Shown here: in pieces, positions 1-7,593 of the stretch
How the letters are laid out: each line of letters opens with the position of its first letter
Position numbering within the stretch: the first letter of the stretch is position 1
Assembly: GCA_902606555.1 (NCBI GenBank)
Contig: CACLGQ010000007.1
Location: forward strand, 1 to 42,311
Reading direction: 5' to 3'
Length of the DNA stretch: 42,311 nt
Source: an uncultured Bacteroidota bacterium
GTDB lineage: Bacteria; Bacteroidota; Bacteroidia; Flavobacteriales; Flavobacteriaceae
The notes under the pieces: generated by a model
What the model was told of the DNA's origin: nothing
Database searches by the model: none
What the model saw: the letters and a program-made list of their open reading frames with translations, nothing else
Program-made: the position numbers and the translations under genes

Positions 1-192
1 AAATTTAAAATCCACATCGTCTAATGAAAGTGAATAATTACTTTTTTTGGAAAACTCATTGGAGATAATTTGTTGAATATTGTTTTCTAGATATTTAAAA
101 ATTAGAAAAAAAACTGTGAGAATTAAGAAAAAAAATATTAAGAGTTTCTTTTTTTTATTTTTTGAAAAGATATTTTTGATAATTGATAACAT
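1..192 (-). CDS. N-terminal fragment of a TamB/AsmA-like envelope protein (cut by window edge)
   Basis: An open frame of 64 codons begins with ATG at 190-192 and runs off the left edge with no stop. The N-terminus is typical of an inner-membrane signal anchor: a lysine-rich stretch (residues 11-16, NKKKKK-like), then a very hydrophobic segment (about 17-33, rich in F, L and I), then a polar periplasmic start. Flavobacteria usually carry a large translocation/assembly module protein of the TamB type divergent to tsaD, which is the reason for the name. Only the anchor is visible, so the family assignment rests mainly on synteny. The divergent start codons of this gene and tsaD are 22 bp apart, which also argues against extending tsaD upstream through this frame. 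Confidence 0.65.
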   Translation of the reverse strand, partial: MLSIIKNIFSKNKKKKLLIFFFLILTVFFLIFKYLENNIQQIISNEFSKKSNYSLSLDDVDFKF

Positions 193-214
193 TATATTTA
201 CAAAAACAAAGATT

Positions 215-1219
215 GTGCCTGTAAAAATCTTGGGAATTGAATCCTCTTGTGACGAAACTTCTGCAGCAGTAATATCAGATAATAAAATTTTATCTAATGT
301 AGTAGCTGACCAAGAAGTACATAAAAAATATGGTGGAGTTGTTCCTGAATTAGCTTCAAGAGCCCACCAAAAAAACATTATTCCTGTCGTAAATCTGGCA
401 CTTTCTAAAGCAAATATCGAAAAAAATCAGTTAGATGCCATAGCTTACACAAGGGGCCCAGGGCTTTTGGGTTCATTATTGGTAGGTTCATCATTTGCAA
501 AATCACTAGCTATGTCACTAAACATACCATTGATTGAGGTCAATCATATGCAAGCACACTTACTTTGTCATTTTATTGATGATAATTGTGAAATCAAGAG
601 TAATTTTCCCTTTATTGGAGTTAATATTTCCGGTGGACACACTCAAATTGTACTTTGCAAAAATTATTTTGATATGAAATTAATAGGTGAAACTTTAGAT
701 GACTCAATAGGTGAAGCTTTCGATAAATGTGGGAAAACTATTGGTTTAGAGTATCCTGCAGGTCCATTAATTGACAAAAAATCTCAAAATGGTGATAATA
801 CTAAATATGATTTCACAATTCCTAATGTTAAGGGTCTCAATTTTAGTTTTTCTGGTCTAAAAACGAACTTTAGAAGAACAGTTGAAAATGGCATCAATAA
901 AAATGAAGATTTTATTGAAAAAGAACAAGATAACTTGTGTGCATCATTACAATCAACTATTACTGAGATTTTATTAAAAAAAGTTTTACTAGCAGTAAAA
1001 GAGACTGGAATAAAAAATATTGTTTTTGGCGGAGGTGTGTCGGCAAACTCAGAAATTAGGAGCTCTTTTGAAAAGATAAAAAATTTAAATGTTTATTTTC
1101 CTAAAATAGATTATACCACAGATAATGCTGCAATGATTGCTATGGTTGGATATTTAAAATACAATAAAAAAAAATTTTCCAATCTTGATGAAATTTCAAT
1201 AGCCAGATATAAGATATAA
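215..1219 (+). CDS. tsaD: tRNA N6-adenosine threonylcarbamoyltransferase TsaD
   Basis: TsaD transfers the threonylcarbamoyl group from threonylcarbamoyl-AMP to A37 of ANN-decoding tRNAs, in the cytoplasm with TsaB and TsaE. The protein opens with the diagnostic KILGIESSCDETSAAV block and carries the metal-binding H-x3-H (VNHMQAH), the ISGGHTQ nucleotide-binding loop and the late GGGVSAN motif. The GTG at 215 gives a 334-residue product, normal for the family. The longer open frame from ATG 80 would add 45 lysine- and phenylalanine-rich residues that are the antisense of the divergent membrane-anchor gene, so I reject it. A box TATATTTA (193-200) sits 14 nt upstream of the GTG. The stop overlaps the rsmE start as TAATG. 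Confidence 0.95.
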   Translation: MPVKILGIESSCDETSAAVISDNKILSNVVADQEVHKKYGGVVPELASRAHQKNIIPVVNLALSKANIEKNQLDAIAYTRGPGLLGSLLVGSSFAKSLAMSLNIPLIEVNHMQAHLLCHFIDDNCEIKSNFPFIGVNISGGHTQIVLCKNYFDMKLIGETLDDSIGEAFDKCGKTIGLEYPAGPLIDKKSQNGDNTKYDFTIPNVKGLNFSFSGLKTNFRRTVENGINKNEDFIEKEQDNLCASLQSTITEILLKKVLLAVKETGIKNIVFGGGVSANSEIRSSFEKIKNLNVYFPKIDYTTDNAAMIAMVGYLKYNKKKFSNLDEISIARYKI

Positions 1220-1917
1220 TGGAACTATTTTATAATGACCAAATTGATAATCAAACCAAGGTTTTTAAACTCAAAGGGAAAGAACACATTCATATTAAGA
1301 AAGTTCTAAGAAAAAAGGAAGGACAAAAGGTTAAATTCACAAATGGAAATAGTTATTGTTTTAGTGCTAAAATTATAAGTATTTTAGATAAAGAATCAAA
1401 CTTTGAAATACTTTCAAAAATCAAATTTAAAACTCCACCTTTCCTTCATTTAGGTATGTCATTGTTAAAATCCCAAACAAGATTTGAGATATTTTTAGAA
1501 AAAGCCGTAGAGATTGGCGTTTCAGAGATAACTCCACTTATTTGTGAAAGATCACAAAAAAAAAACATAAATATTAAAAGGTCTATAAACATTTTAATTT
1601 CGGCCTTAAAGCAATCCAATAAATATTTTTTACCAAAACTAAATGAGCCACAAAATTTTAAGAATTTTATTAAAAAAAATAAAGAAGAAAATAAATTAAT
1701 CGCCACTTGTGAAGACTATCAAAAGAAAGATATTATTAAATCATACAATTCAAAAAAAAATAATTTAATTATGATTGGTCCTGAGGGAGATTTTTCCAAA
1801 AGTGAATTAGAGAAAGCTAAATTAGCAGGCTTTAAATTTGTTTCTTTGGGAGAAACTAGGCTAAGGGCAGAAACAGCAGGAATAATGGCTTGTGCTATTT
1901 TTTCAATGATTAAATAA
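1219..1917 (+). CDS. rsmE: 16S rRNA (uracil1498-N3)-methyltransferase RsmE
   Basis: RsmE is a SPOUT-class methyltransferase that methylates N3 of U1498 in 16S rRNA using S-adenosylmethionine. At 232 residues it has the family length. The N-terminal PUA-like part contains HIHIKKVLR, followed by KAVEIGVSEITPL and the C-terminal knot motifs IGPEGDFS and LGETRLRAETA, which are the SAM-binding signature. It is translationally coupled to tsaD through a 1-nt TAATG overlap. The same tsaD-rsmE order is common in flavobacteria. Confidence 0.95.
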   Translation: MELFYNDQIDNQTKVFKLKGKEHIHIKKVLRKKEGQKVKFTNGNSYCFSAKIISILDKESNFEILSKIKFKTPPFLHLGMSLLKSQTRFEIFLEKAVEIGVSEITPLICERSQKKNINIKRSINILISALKQSNKYFLPKLNEPQNFKNFIKKNKEENKLIATCEDYQKKDIIKSYNSKKNNLIMIGPEGDFSKSELEKAKLAGFKFVSLGETRLRAETAGIMACAIFSMIK

Positions 1918-1929
1918 TATATTTACAAA

Positions 1930-3018
1930 ATGTTTTCAGATTTTGTACCAAATTCGATATTAAAATCTATTTTTTATATAACAACATTAATATTAGTTGG
2001 ATATATCATATACGAATTAAAAATTATTTTAGGATATATGATTATTGCCTCAATTCTAACACTTTTAGCGAGACCTATTGTTAAGTTTCTTAACTCTAAG
2101 TTGAAGTTTGGATCTACTTTGGCAAGTATATTAGCAATCATATTTATTTTAGTTGTTATTTCGGGTATTATTTCATTGTTGATACCATTAGTTTTAGAAC
2201 AAGGTAAAAACTTGTCATTATTAAATGTTAATGCTTTTCAGGACAAAATAAATATACTTTATTTAGAGTTTGATGAGTATTTAAATAAATTCAATATTGA
2301 TTTAAATCAAAGTCTCATTGATATTGAAGGTTTAACTAAAAACAGTGTGGAAGCTATCCCTGTCCTATTAAACTCTGTTGGATCAATTCTAGGGTCAATC
2401 ACACTCGGTATTTTATCCGTGATTTTTATAACCTTTTTTTTACTAAAGGATGGAGAGTACTTCGAAAAACTATTTACTCAACTATTCCCAACCAAAACGA
2501 AAAAGAGAATTGAGAAGTCGATTATTGAAATTAAAGTATTGCTTTCTCGATACTTCTTAGGTCTTTTATTTCAAATAACTATTTTATTTACCATCTACAC
2601 TATCATTCTTTTAATATTTGGAGTTAAAGATGCCGTCGTTATTGCCTTTTTGTGTGCATTATTAAATTTAATTCCTTACATAGGTCCATTGATTGGAATT
2701 ATATTAATGAGTTTTCTAACAATGACAAGTTATCTTGGGCAGGATTTTAGCAGCATCATTATACCAAAAACCATATATGTTATAATTGGATATGTATTTG
2801 CTCAATTAATTGATAATTTTTTAAGTCAACCATATATATTTTCAAATTCCATTAAATCCCACCCATTAGAAATTTTCTTAGTTATCTTATCAGGTGGAAT
2901 TTTATTTGGTATAGTAGGGATGATTTTGGCAATCCCATTATATACAGTCTTGAAAGTGTTTCTTAAAGTTTTTTTTAGCAATAATAATCTTGTAAAAAAA
3001 CTTACAAAAAACATTTAG
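1930..3018 (+). CDS. AI-2E family (PerM-like) membrane transporter
   Basis: A 362-residue multi-spanning inner-membrane protein of the PF01594 family. Hydrophobic segments lie near residues 13-50 (two), 60-85, 145-175, 200-235 and 235-350. The conserved NLIPYIGPLIG motif before the last helices is diagnostic. Family members are described as autoinducer-2 exporters, sodium/proton antiporters or general permeases, so the substrate here cannot be stated. It starts 12 nt after rsmE and is probably co-transcribed, although a near-consensus -7 box (TATATTTA, 1918-1925) lies 4 nt before its ATG and could give an additional leaderless message. Confidence 0.85.
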   Translation: MFSDFVPNSILKSIFYITTLILVGYIIYELKIILGYMIIASILTLLARPIVKFLNSKLKFGSTLASILAIIFILVVISGIISLLIPLVLEQGKNLSLLNVNAFQDKINILYLEFDEYLNKFNIDLNQSLIDIEGLTKNSVEAIPVLLNSVGSILGSITLGILSVIFITFFLLKDGEYFEKLFTQLFPTKTKKRIEKSIIEIKVLLSRYFLGLLFQITILFTIYTIILLIFGVKDAVVIAFLCALLNLIPYIGPLIGIILMSFLTMTSYLGQDFSSIIIPKTIYVIIGYVFAQLIDNFLSQPYIFSNSIKSHPLEIFLVILSGGILFGIVGMILAIPLYTVLKVFLKVFFSNNNLVKKLTKNI

Positions 3019-3047
3019 TTTATTTTTTCACATATTAAATTAAAACT

Positions 3048-3055
3048 TAAATTTG
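3048..3055 (+). promoter_or_regulatory. -7 promoter box for tRNA-Ser
   Basis: TAAATTTG is a perfect match to the Bacteroidota -7 element TAnnTTTG. It ends 11 nt before the first base of tRNA-Ser, leaving room for a short 5' leader removed by RNase P. I see no TTG at the usual -33 spacing. Confidence 0.6.
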
Positions 3056-3066
3056 GATTCCTAATT

Positions 3067-3150
3067 GGAGAGGTGCCAGAGTGGTAATGGAGCAGATTGC
3101 TAATCTGTCGACGGGAAACCGTCGCCGGGGTTCGAATCCCCGTCTCTCCG
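3067..3150 (+). tRNA. tRNA-Ser (anticodon GCT)
   Basis: The sequence folds as an 84-nt class II tRNA. The acceptor GGAGAGG (3067-3073) pairs with TCTCTCC (3143-3149) and the discriminator base is G3150. The anticodon loop TTGCTAA holds GCT at 3099-3101. A variable arm ACGGGAAACCGT-type hairpin follows, typical of tRNA-Ser, and the T arm is CGGGG-TTCGAAT-CCCCG. CCA is not encoded. It reads AGC/AGU codons. The gene marks the left border of the accessory sugar-metabolism region. Confidence 0.96.
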
Positions 3151-3151
3151 C

Positions 3152-3187
3152 AAAAAACCCTTGTAATTTTTATTACAAGGGTTTTTT
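3152..3187 (+). terminator. Bidirectional intrinsic terminator between tRNA-Ser and the GMC gene
   Basis: A perfect 10-bp stem, CCCTTGTAAT (3158-3167) with ATTACAAGGG (3172-3181), encloses a TTTT loop. It is preceded by six A (3152-3157) and followed by six T (3182-3187). The symmetry makes it work on both strands, ending the tRNA-Ser transcript and the convergent GMC operon. Confidence 0.9.
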
Positions 3188-3195
3188 ATCAAAGG

Positions 3196-4851
3196 TTATT
3201 GATGAGTAAGAAGATGTTTAAAATTTTTACTAATATAATTTGCAACCCAATACCCAAGCGCCATTATAGTTAATGAGGGATTAAATCCTGCATTATTTGG
3301 AATTAAACTACCATCAGCAACAAAAAGATTATCAATTTCATGTATTTGACCATATTTATTTGTTACAGAAGTTTTTTTATCATTACCCATTCGCGCAGTT
3401 CCAGCTTGATGTTGTCCTCTTCCTTGACCTTTTCCTCCAATGTTTTTCCATGTTTTTACAGCACCTGCTTCCTTCAGAAGTAATTCAGCTTTGCTTGATA
3501 AAAATTTGCAGTGTTCATGATCAAGATAATGACGTTTACCTGAAAATTGAACTACAGGAATACCCCAATGATCTTTAATTTTCTTACTGACATTCACTCT
3601 AGAATGAAAATTTGGCATTTCTTGTATTGGTCCGTTTATTCTTGATAGCCTTTTGAAATTATTTATTTGAAACTTTTTATGTTCTAAACCCCATAACTTT
3701 GATCCTTGTGGTCTTATTTGAGAAAATTGATAAGGAAGTCTATTAAATTCATTATGAATAATACCTCCACCAATAATTTTTTCATTGTTATGACTAAAGT
3801 TAGATATAGCTATGTTTGCTCCTGGTCCATCAAAATCTATTATGTCATAATCAAAAAGACCAACAGCTCCTGTGTAAGCATGTGATTGGAGATTGCGGCC
3901 AACCCAATCATTATTATTTCCAGCACCATTTGGAAAAAGTTTAGATTTCGAATTTAATAGAAGTCTAGCAGTTTCATTAGCAGAGGCAGATATAACAACA
4001 ATATCAGAACTTTGAAAATACATTTTTTTATTTTTGTCAAAATATTTGACTCCCCTAACGTTTGATTTATTATCAATTACCAGCTCTGAAACAATACATT
4101 CAGTCTTTAAATCACAATTTCCAGTTTCAATTGCTAATGGAATAACTGTATTGTGTGTTCCATTTTTTGCACCGATTGGACAAGCATTGCCAACACAAAT
4201 ACTATTACGCATACAAGGTGTTCTTCCTTTAAAAGGCTTAGAATTTCTAAACATTGGAACTGGGAAAGGATTCCATCCCAATCTCTTCGCCGCTTTTTCC
4301 AAAATTTTTCCCTCTTTATTAATTTCAAATGGTGGCATCGGATAAGGCTTTTTTCGATTTGATGCGAATGGGTTTTTTTTATTGTGTCCTGAAACACCTA
4401 TTTCCCACTCAGCTTTTTCATAATAAGGCTCTAAATCATCATATGAAATAGGCCAATCTACAAGAGTTGAGCCTTGTACATGACCGTAAATTGATTTCAT
4501 CTTAAAATCTTCCTTCATAAATCTCCATGCCATGGCACCATAACTAACAGTTCCAGATCCTACACATTCGGCAATATTTCCATATCCTTTCAAAGAATTG
4601 AATACTTCTTCAGTTCCAAACTTGTTAACAAATGATCTTGGATTTTTAATTAAGTCAGGACCAAAATTGGCACCTAGAATCTGGTTTCTCTGATCACTTA
4701 ATTCATCATTTGAGTTGTTATTATAAGAAACCCATTTACCTCTTTCAAATAATACAACCGAATAACCCAAAAATGATAGTTCTTTTGCAACTACTCCACC
4801 TCCTGCTCCTGACCCAATCACAACAACATTAACATGATTTTTATGAAGCAT
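3196..4851 (-). CDS. GMC-family FAD sugar dehydrogenase, large subunit
   Basis: A 551-residue glucose-methanol-choline oxidoreductase. The Rossmann FAD motif VVVIGSGAGGGVVAKEL sits at residues 9-25. The C-terminal GMC domain has the catalytic pair His481 (GQHQAGTARMG) and Asn524 (GFNPSLT). A cysteine trio C213-x5-C219-x4-C224 resembles the Fe-S-binding region of FAD glucose dehydrogenases. It has no signal peptide of its own, but the adjacent small subunit has a Tat signal, so the complex is probably exported folded by hitchhiking. Close relatives include gluconate 2-dehydrogenase and glucoside 3-dehydrogenase large subunits. The substrate is inferred to be a sugar, with oxidation at C1, C2 or C3 undecided. 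The start lies 2 nt after the small-subunit stop. No cytochrome subunit is adjacent. Confidence 0.88.
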   Translation of the reverse strand: MLHKNHVNVVVIGSGAGGGVVAKELSFLGYSVVLFERGKWVSYNNNSNDELSDQRNQILGANFGPDLIKNPRSFVNKFGTEEVFNSLKGYGNIAECVGSGTVSYGAMAWRFMKEDFKMKSIYGHVQGSTLVDWPISYDDLEPYYEKAEWEIGVSGHNKKNPFASNRKKPYPMPPFEINKEGKILEKAAKRLGWNPFPVPMFRNSKPFKGRTPCMRNSICVGNACPIGAKNGTHNTVIPLAIETGNCDLKTECIVSELVIDNKSNVRGVKYFDKNKKMYFQSSDIVVISASANETARLLLNSKSKLFPNGAGNNNDWVGRNLQSHAYTGAVGLFDYDIIDFDGPGANIAISNFSHNNEKIIGGGIIHNEFNRLPYQFSQIRPQGSKLWGLEHKKFQINNFKRLSRINGPIQEMPNFHSRVNVSKKIKDHWGIPVVQFSGKRHYLDHEHCKFLSSKAELLLKEAGAVKTWKNIGGKGQGRGQHQAGTARMGNDKKTSVTNKYGQIHEIDNLFVADGSLIPNNAGFNPSLTIMALGYWVANYISKNFKHLLTHQ

Positions 4852-4853
4852 TT

Positions 4854-5405
4854 TTAAGAAATTTTTGAAGGTGACTCTAACCTTTGTCTCAATAGCCCCT
4901 CAATTTTTAGAATATCAAAACTAATGTAGTTTTTATTACCTCCGTGCATTGGTGATCCATAAAAACCTTGCATTGAGTGTAAACGAATCTTATTAAAAAA
5001 TATTGATGGGTTTATCCATTCTGAATTATTTAAATTATTCTTCTCCATCATTTCCATAATTTTTATTTGTATATCAATTTCAAGTTTGTTGAATTTGTTA
5101 TCAAAGTTTTCAATACAAAATTTTTGTAATTTTTTGATACTATCTCTGTATATGACTGAATCATGCTTAAAAAAGGAAACTAATTGTCTATCTATGTAGT
5201 AAATAACTTCAGCATCTGTTGAACCACCAAACGTTTCATCAGCAGGAATAATTTGCTCACACAATGAAATTATGCATTGGGCTTCATCATGACTAAAAAA
5301 AAGAAAGGATGAGTTTTGTTCTTTAATAATACATCCTGGAAAAAATAAAACACCTCCAGCTAATAATGATGTTTTTGTAAAATTTCTTCTATTAATAAAA
5401 CTCAT
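4854..5405 (-). CDS. Gluconate 2-dehydrogenase subunit 3-like protein (Tat-exported small subunit)
   Basis: A 183-residue protein of the gluconate_2-dh3 type (PF13618), partner of the GMC large subunit. The N-terminus has a twin-arginine motif (RRNFTK, residues 6-11), a hydrophobic stretch (LLAGGVLFFPGC) and a possible lipobox cysteine at 25. The family motif around CEQIIPADETFGGS (residues 49-62) and the C-terminal MQGFYGSPMHGGN agree with this. It is the first gene of a two-gene minus-strand operon. In known three-component enzymes this subunit carries the Tat signal for the whole complex and contacts a cytochrome c. Its divergent neighbour is a GFOR-like oxidoreductase. Confidence 0.85.
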   Translation of the reverse strand: MSFINRRNFTKTSLLAGGVLFFPGCIIKEQNSSFLFFSHDEAQCIISLCEQIIPADETFGGSTDAEVIYYIDRQLVSFFKHDSVIYRDSIKKLQKFCIENFDNKFNKLEIDIQIKIMEMMEKNNLNNSEWINPSIFFNKIRLHSMQGFYGSPMHGGNKNYISFDILKIEGLLRQRLESPSKIS

Positions 5406-5437
5406 TCGATAATTATTTTAGTTAGTGCATATATTTA

Positions 5438-5468
5438 TTGAATTTAAAAAAAGAAATTATTATTTTTC
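5438..5468 (+). promoter_or_regulatory. Candidate promoter for the GFOR-like gene
   Basis: TTG (5438-5440), a 20-nt spacer and TATTTTTC (5461-5468) match the Bacteroidota TTG-N19-21-TAnnTTTG pattern at 7 of 8 positions in the -7 box. Initiation about 5 nt further on would leave a leader of roughly 15 nt before the ATG at 5489. Confidence 0.45.
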
Positions 5469-5488
5469 AATGAATATGGATTTTTTAA

Positions 5489-6568
5489 ATGAAAAGAAGA
5501 TATTTTAACAAGACCATTATAACATCTCTTGCAGGATTTTCAGTTCCTCAAAACTTAACCTCAAAAGGAAATAATTCTAAAAAATTAGGTATTGCACTTG
5601 TGGGGCTTGGTAGCTATTCTACTAAAGCTTTAGGTCCTGCACTTTTAGAAACGAAAAATTGTGAATTAAAAGCTGTTGTTACAGGAACTAAAGAAAAAGA
5701 GAAAATTTGGGCTGAAAAGTATAACTTAAGTTATAAACAAATATATAATTATGAAAATTTTGAATCAATTTCTAATAATAATCATGTTGATATAGTCTAT
5801 ATAGTTCTTCCAAATAGCATGCATAAGGAATACACAATAAAAGCTCTTGAAGCTGGAAAACATGTAATTTGTGAAAAACCTCTTGCGTTAAATGCAATTG
5901 AAGCCAGAGAAATGATTGAAATTAGTAAAAAAGTAAATAAAGAACTTTTTGTTGGTTATCGTCTTCATTATGATCCATATCATCTAGAAATTATCAATAT
6001 TTGCAGAAATAAAAAATTTGGAAAACTACAAACAATGGACAATAGATTTGGGTTTAAAATTGGAAATCGTGAAAATTGGAAACTCAAGAAATCATATGGT
6101 GGTGGTGCTTTAATGGATGTTGGTATTTATGCAATCCAGGCTGCAAGATATTGTTCAGGAAAAGAACCAATTTCTTTAACTGCAAAAGAGTATAAAACTA
6201 ACTACACTAAATTTAAAGAAGTTGATGAAACAATCACATGGAAAATGGAATTTCCTGGTGGAATAATGGCAGATTGCAAAACCTCTTTTTCATCAAATTC
6301 AAATAATTTAAACTTAGATTTTAAAAATGGGTTTGCTAATCTATCTCCAGCTTATACGTGGGGAACATTATCTGGCCAAACCTCTGAAAAAAGATTATAC
6401 TTTCCTAAGGTAAATCAGCAAGCTCTACATATGGATGGAATTTCAAATTATTTATTAAATAGTATTCCTCACAACAACGTTGGAGGTGATGAAGGACTTA
6501 AAGACATGATAATTATTGATAAAATATTTGAGTCAATTAAAAAAGGTGGCAAAAATATTTTAATTTAA
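5489..6568 (+). CDS. Gfo/Idh/MocA oxidoreductase resembling glucose-fructose oxidoreductase, Tat-exported
   Basis: A 359-residue NAD(P)-dependent oxidoreductase. Residues 1-20 (MKRRYFNK then a hydrophobic run) form a twin-arginine-like signal. The Rossmann motif ALVGLGSYS follows near residue 36. The CEKPLA motif places catalytic Lys130, and GGGALMDVGIYAIQ gives Asp210 and Tyr214. Most Gfo/Idh enzymes have His where this one has Tyr. A D-x3-Y arrangement is the hallmark of Zymomonas glucose-fructose oxidoreductase, which keeps its NADP(H) tightly bound and works in the periplasm by internal hydride transfer. A self-contained periplasmic redox role is therefore plausible but inferred. It is divergent from the GMC pair and followed by ilvA after 20 nt. 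Confidence 0.85.
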   Translation: MKRRYFNKTIITSLAGFSVPQNLTSKGNNSKKLGIALVGLGSYSTKALGPALLETKNCELKAVVTGTKEKEKIWAEKYNLSYKQIYNYENFESISNNNHVDIVYIVLPNSMHKEYTIKALEAGKHVICEKPLALNAIEAREMIEISKKVNKELFVGYRLHYDPYHLEIINICRNKKFGKLQTMDNRFGFKIGNRENWKLKKSYGGGALMDVGIYAIQAARYCSGKEPISLTAKEYKTNYTKFKEVDETITWKMEFPGGIMADCKTSFSSNSNNLNLDFKNGFANLSPAYTWGTLSGQTSEKRLYFPKVNQQALHMDGISNYLLNSIPHNNVGGDEGLKDMIIIDKIFESIKKGGKNILI

Positions 6569-6588
6569 GCGATACTGACTTATAGAAC

Positions 6589-7593
6589 TTGATTGAATTA
6601 ATTGAAATAGATCGAATTAAAAAAGCAAAAGCTGCCATGAAAGATGTTGTTTTAACAACATCTTTACAAAAAAATAAATATTATTCTGACCTTTATTCCT
6701 CAAACATTCAAATAAAAAGAGAAGACGAACAATTAGTAAAATCATTTAAAATCAGGGGAGCGTATAATAAGATTAATAACTTATCAAAAGAGAAAAAAAA
6801 TAATGGAATTGTTTGCGCCAGTGCTGGAAATCACGCTCAAGGCTTTGCATTAACTTGTAAACTAAAAAAAATTATGGGTTATGTATTTATGCCAAAGACA
6901 ACTCCAAAACTTAAAATTGATAAAGTTAAAGAGTTTGGTAGTGAATTCGTAGAAATAATATTGACTGGAAAAGATTTTTATGATGCATTCGATGAGTCAG
7001 TTATTTTTTGCAATGAAAAAAAATTAAATTTTATACACCCATTTAATGATTATGAAATAATTGAAGGACAAGCAACTTTATTTTTAGAGATTTTAAGTCA
7101 AACCGATGTTAGCTTAGATACATTACTAATACCAATTGGTGGTGGTGGATTAATTTCTGGAGCTATAAATGTTTTTAAGCAGTTATCTTCAAAAACTAAA
7201 ATTATTGGCATACAAACTATGGGAGCTCCAGCCATGAAAAAATCAATCAAACAAAATAAACTAATCACTTTAAATGAAATAGATAATTTTGTAGACGGTG
7301 CTGCAGTAAGAAAGGTTGGAAATTTAACATTTGATTACTGTAAGGAATATCTCGATGATATAGTAATTATAGATGAGAATGAGATATGTAAAACAGTCTT
7401 AGATCTAGAAAAAAATCACAACATTATTGCAGAACCAGCTGGTGCAATGTCAATTACAGCATTGAGACAGGTCAAAGAAGAGATTATAGGAAAAAACGTT
7501 GTTTGTATAATTTGTGGAGGAAATAATGATAGAAGAAGAATACCTGAAATTGAGTTAAGATCCAAACGTTGGATTAATCAATTCCGTAAATAA
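6589..7593 (+). CDS. ilvA: Threonine dehydratase, short form without ACT domain
   Basis: A PLP-dependent fold-type II enzyme converting threonine to 2-oxobutanoate and ammonia. The PLP lysine is Lys54 in SFKIRGAYN. The substrate loop SAGNHAQG (77-84), the phosphate-binding glycine run GGGGL near residue 182 and the C-terminal GGNND are all present. At 334 residues it lacks the regulatory ACT-like domain of biosynthetic IlvA, so it may be catabolic or insensitive to isoleucine. Serine dehydratase or racemase activity cannot be excluded. The start is TTG 6589, because an in-frame TAG lies at 6583-6585. The last 16 nt overlap the convergent GH10 gene, with no terminator between them. Confidence 0.85.
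   Translation: MIELIEIDRIKKAKAAMKDVVLTTSLQKNKYYSDLYSSNIQIKREDEQLVKSFKIRGAYNKINNLSKEKKNNGIVCASAGNHAQGFALTCKLKKIMGYVFMPKTTPKLKIDKVKEFGSEFVEIILTGKDFYDAFDESVIFCNEKKLNFIHPFNDYEIIEGQATLFLEILSQTDVSLDTLLIPIGGGGLISGAINVFKQLSSKTKIIGIQTMGAPAMKKSIKQNKLITLNEIDNFVDGAAVRKVGNLTFDYCKEYLDDIVIIDENEICKTVLDLEKNHNIIAEPAGAMSITALRQVKEEIIGKNVVCIICGGNNDRRRIPEIELRSKRWINQFRK

Noticed and set aside
80-214. 45-residue N-terminal extension of tsaD from ATG 80
   Set aside because: It is the antisense of the divergent membrane-anchor gene, has no TsaD homology, and the family motif begins right after GTG 215.
3297-4397. Several 69-103-residue frames overlapping the GMC gene
   Set aside because: All lie within the coding sequence of the dehydrogenase in other frames and have no motif of their own.
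6541-6600. Regulatory leader (attenuator or riboswitch) before the threonine dehydratase
   Set aside because: Only 20 nt separate it from the preceding stop, with no hairpin or leader peptide.
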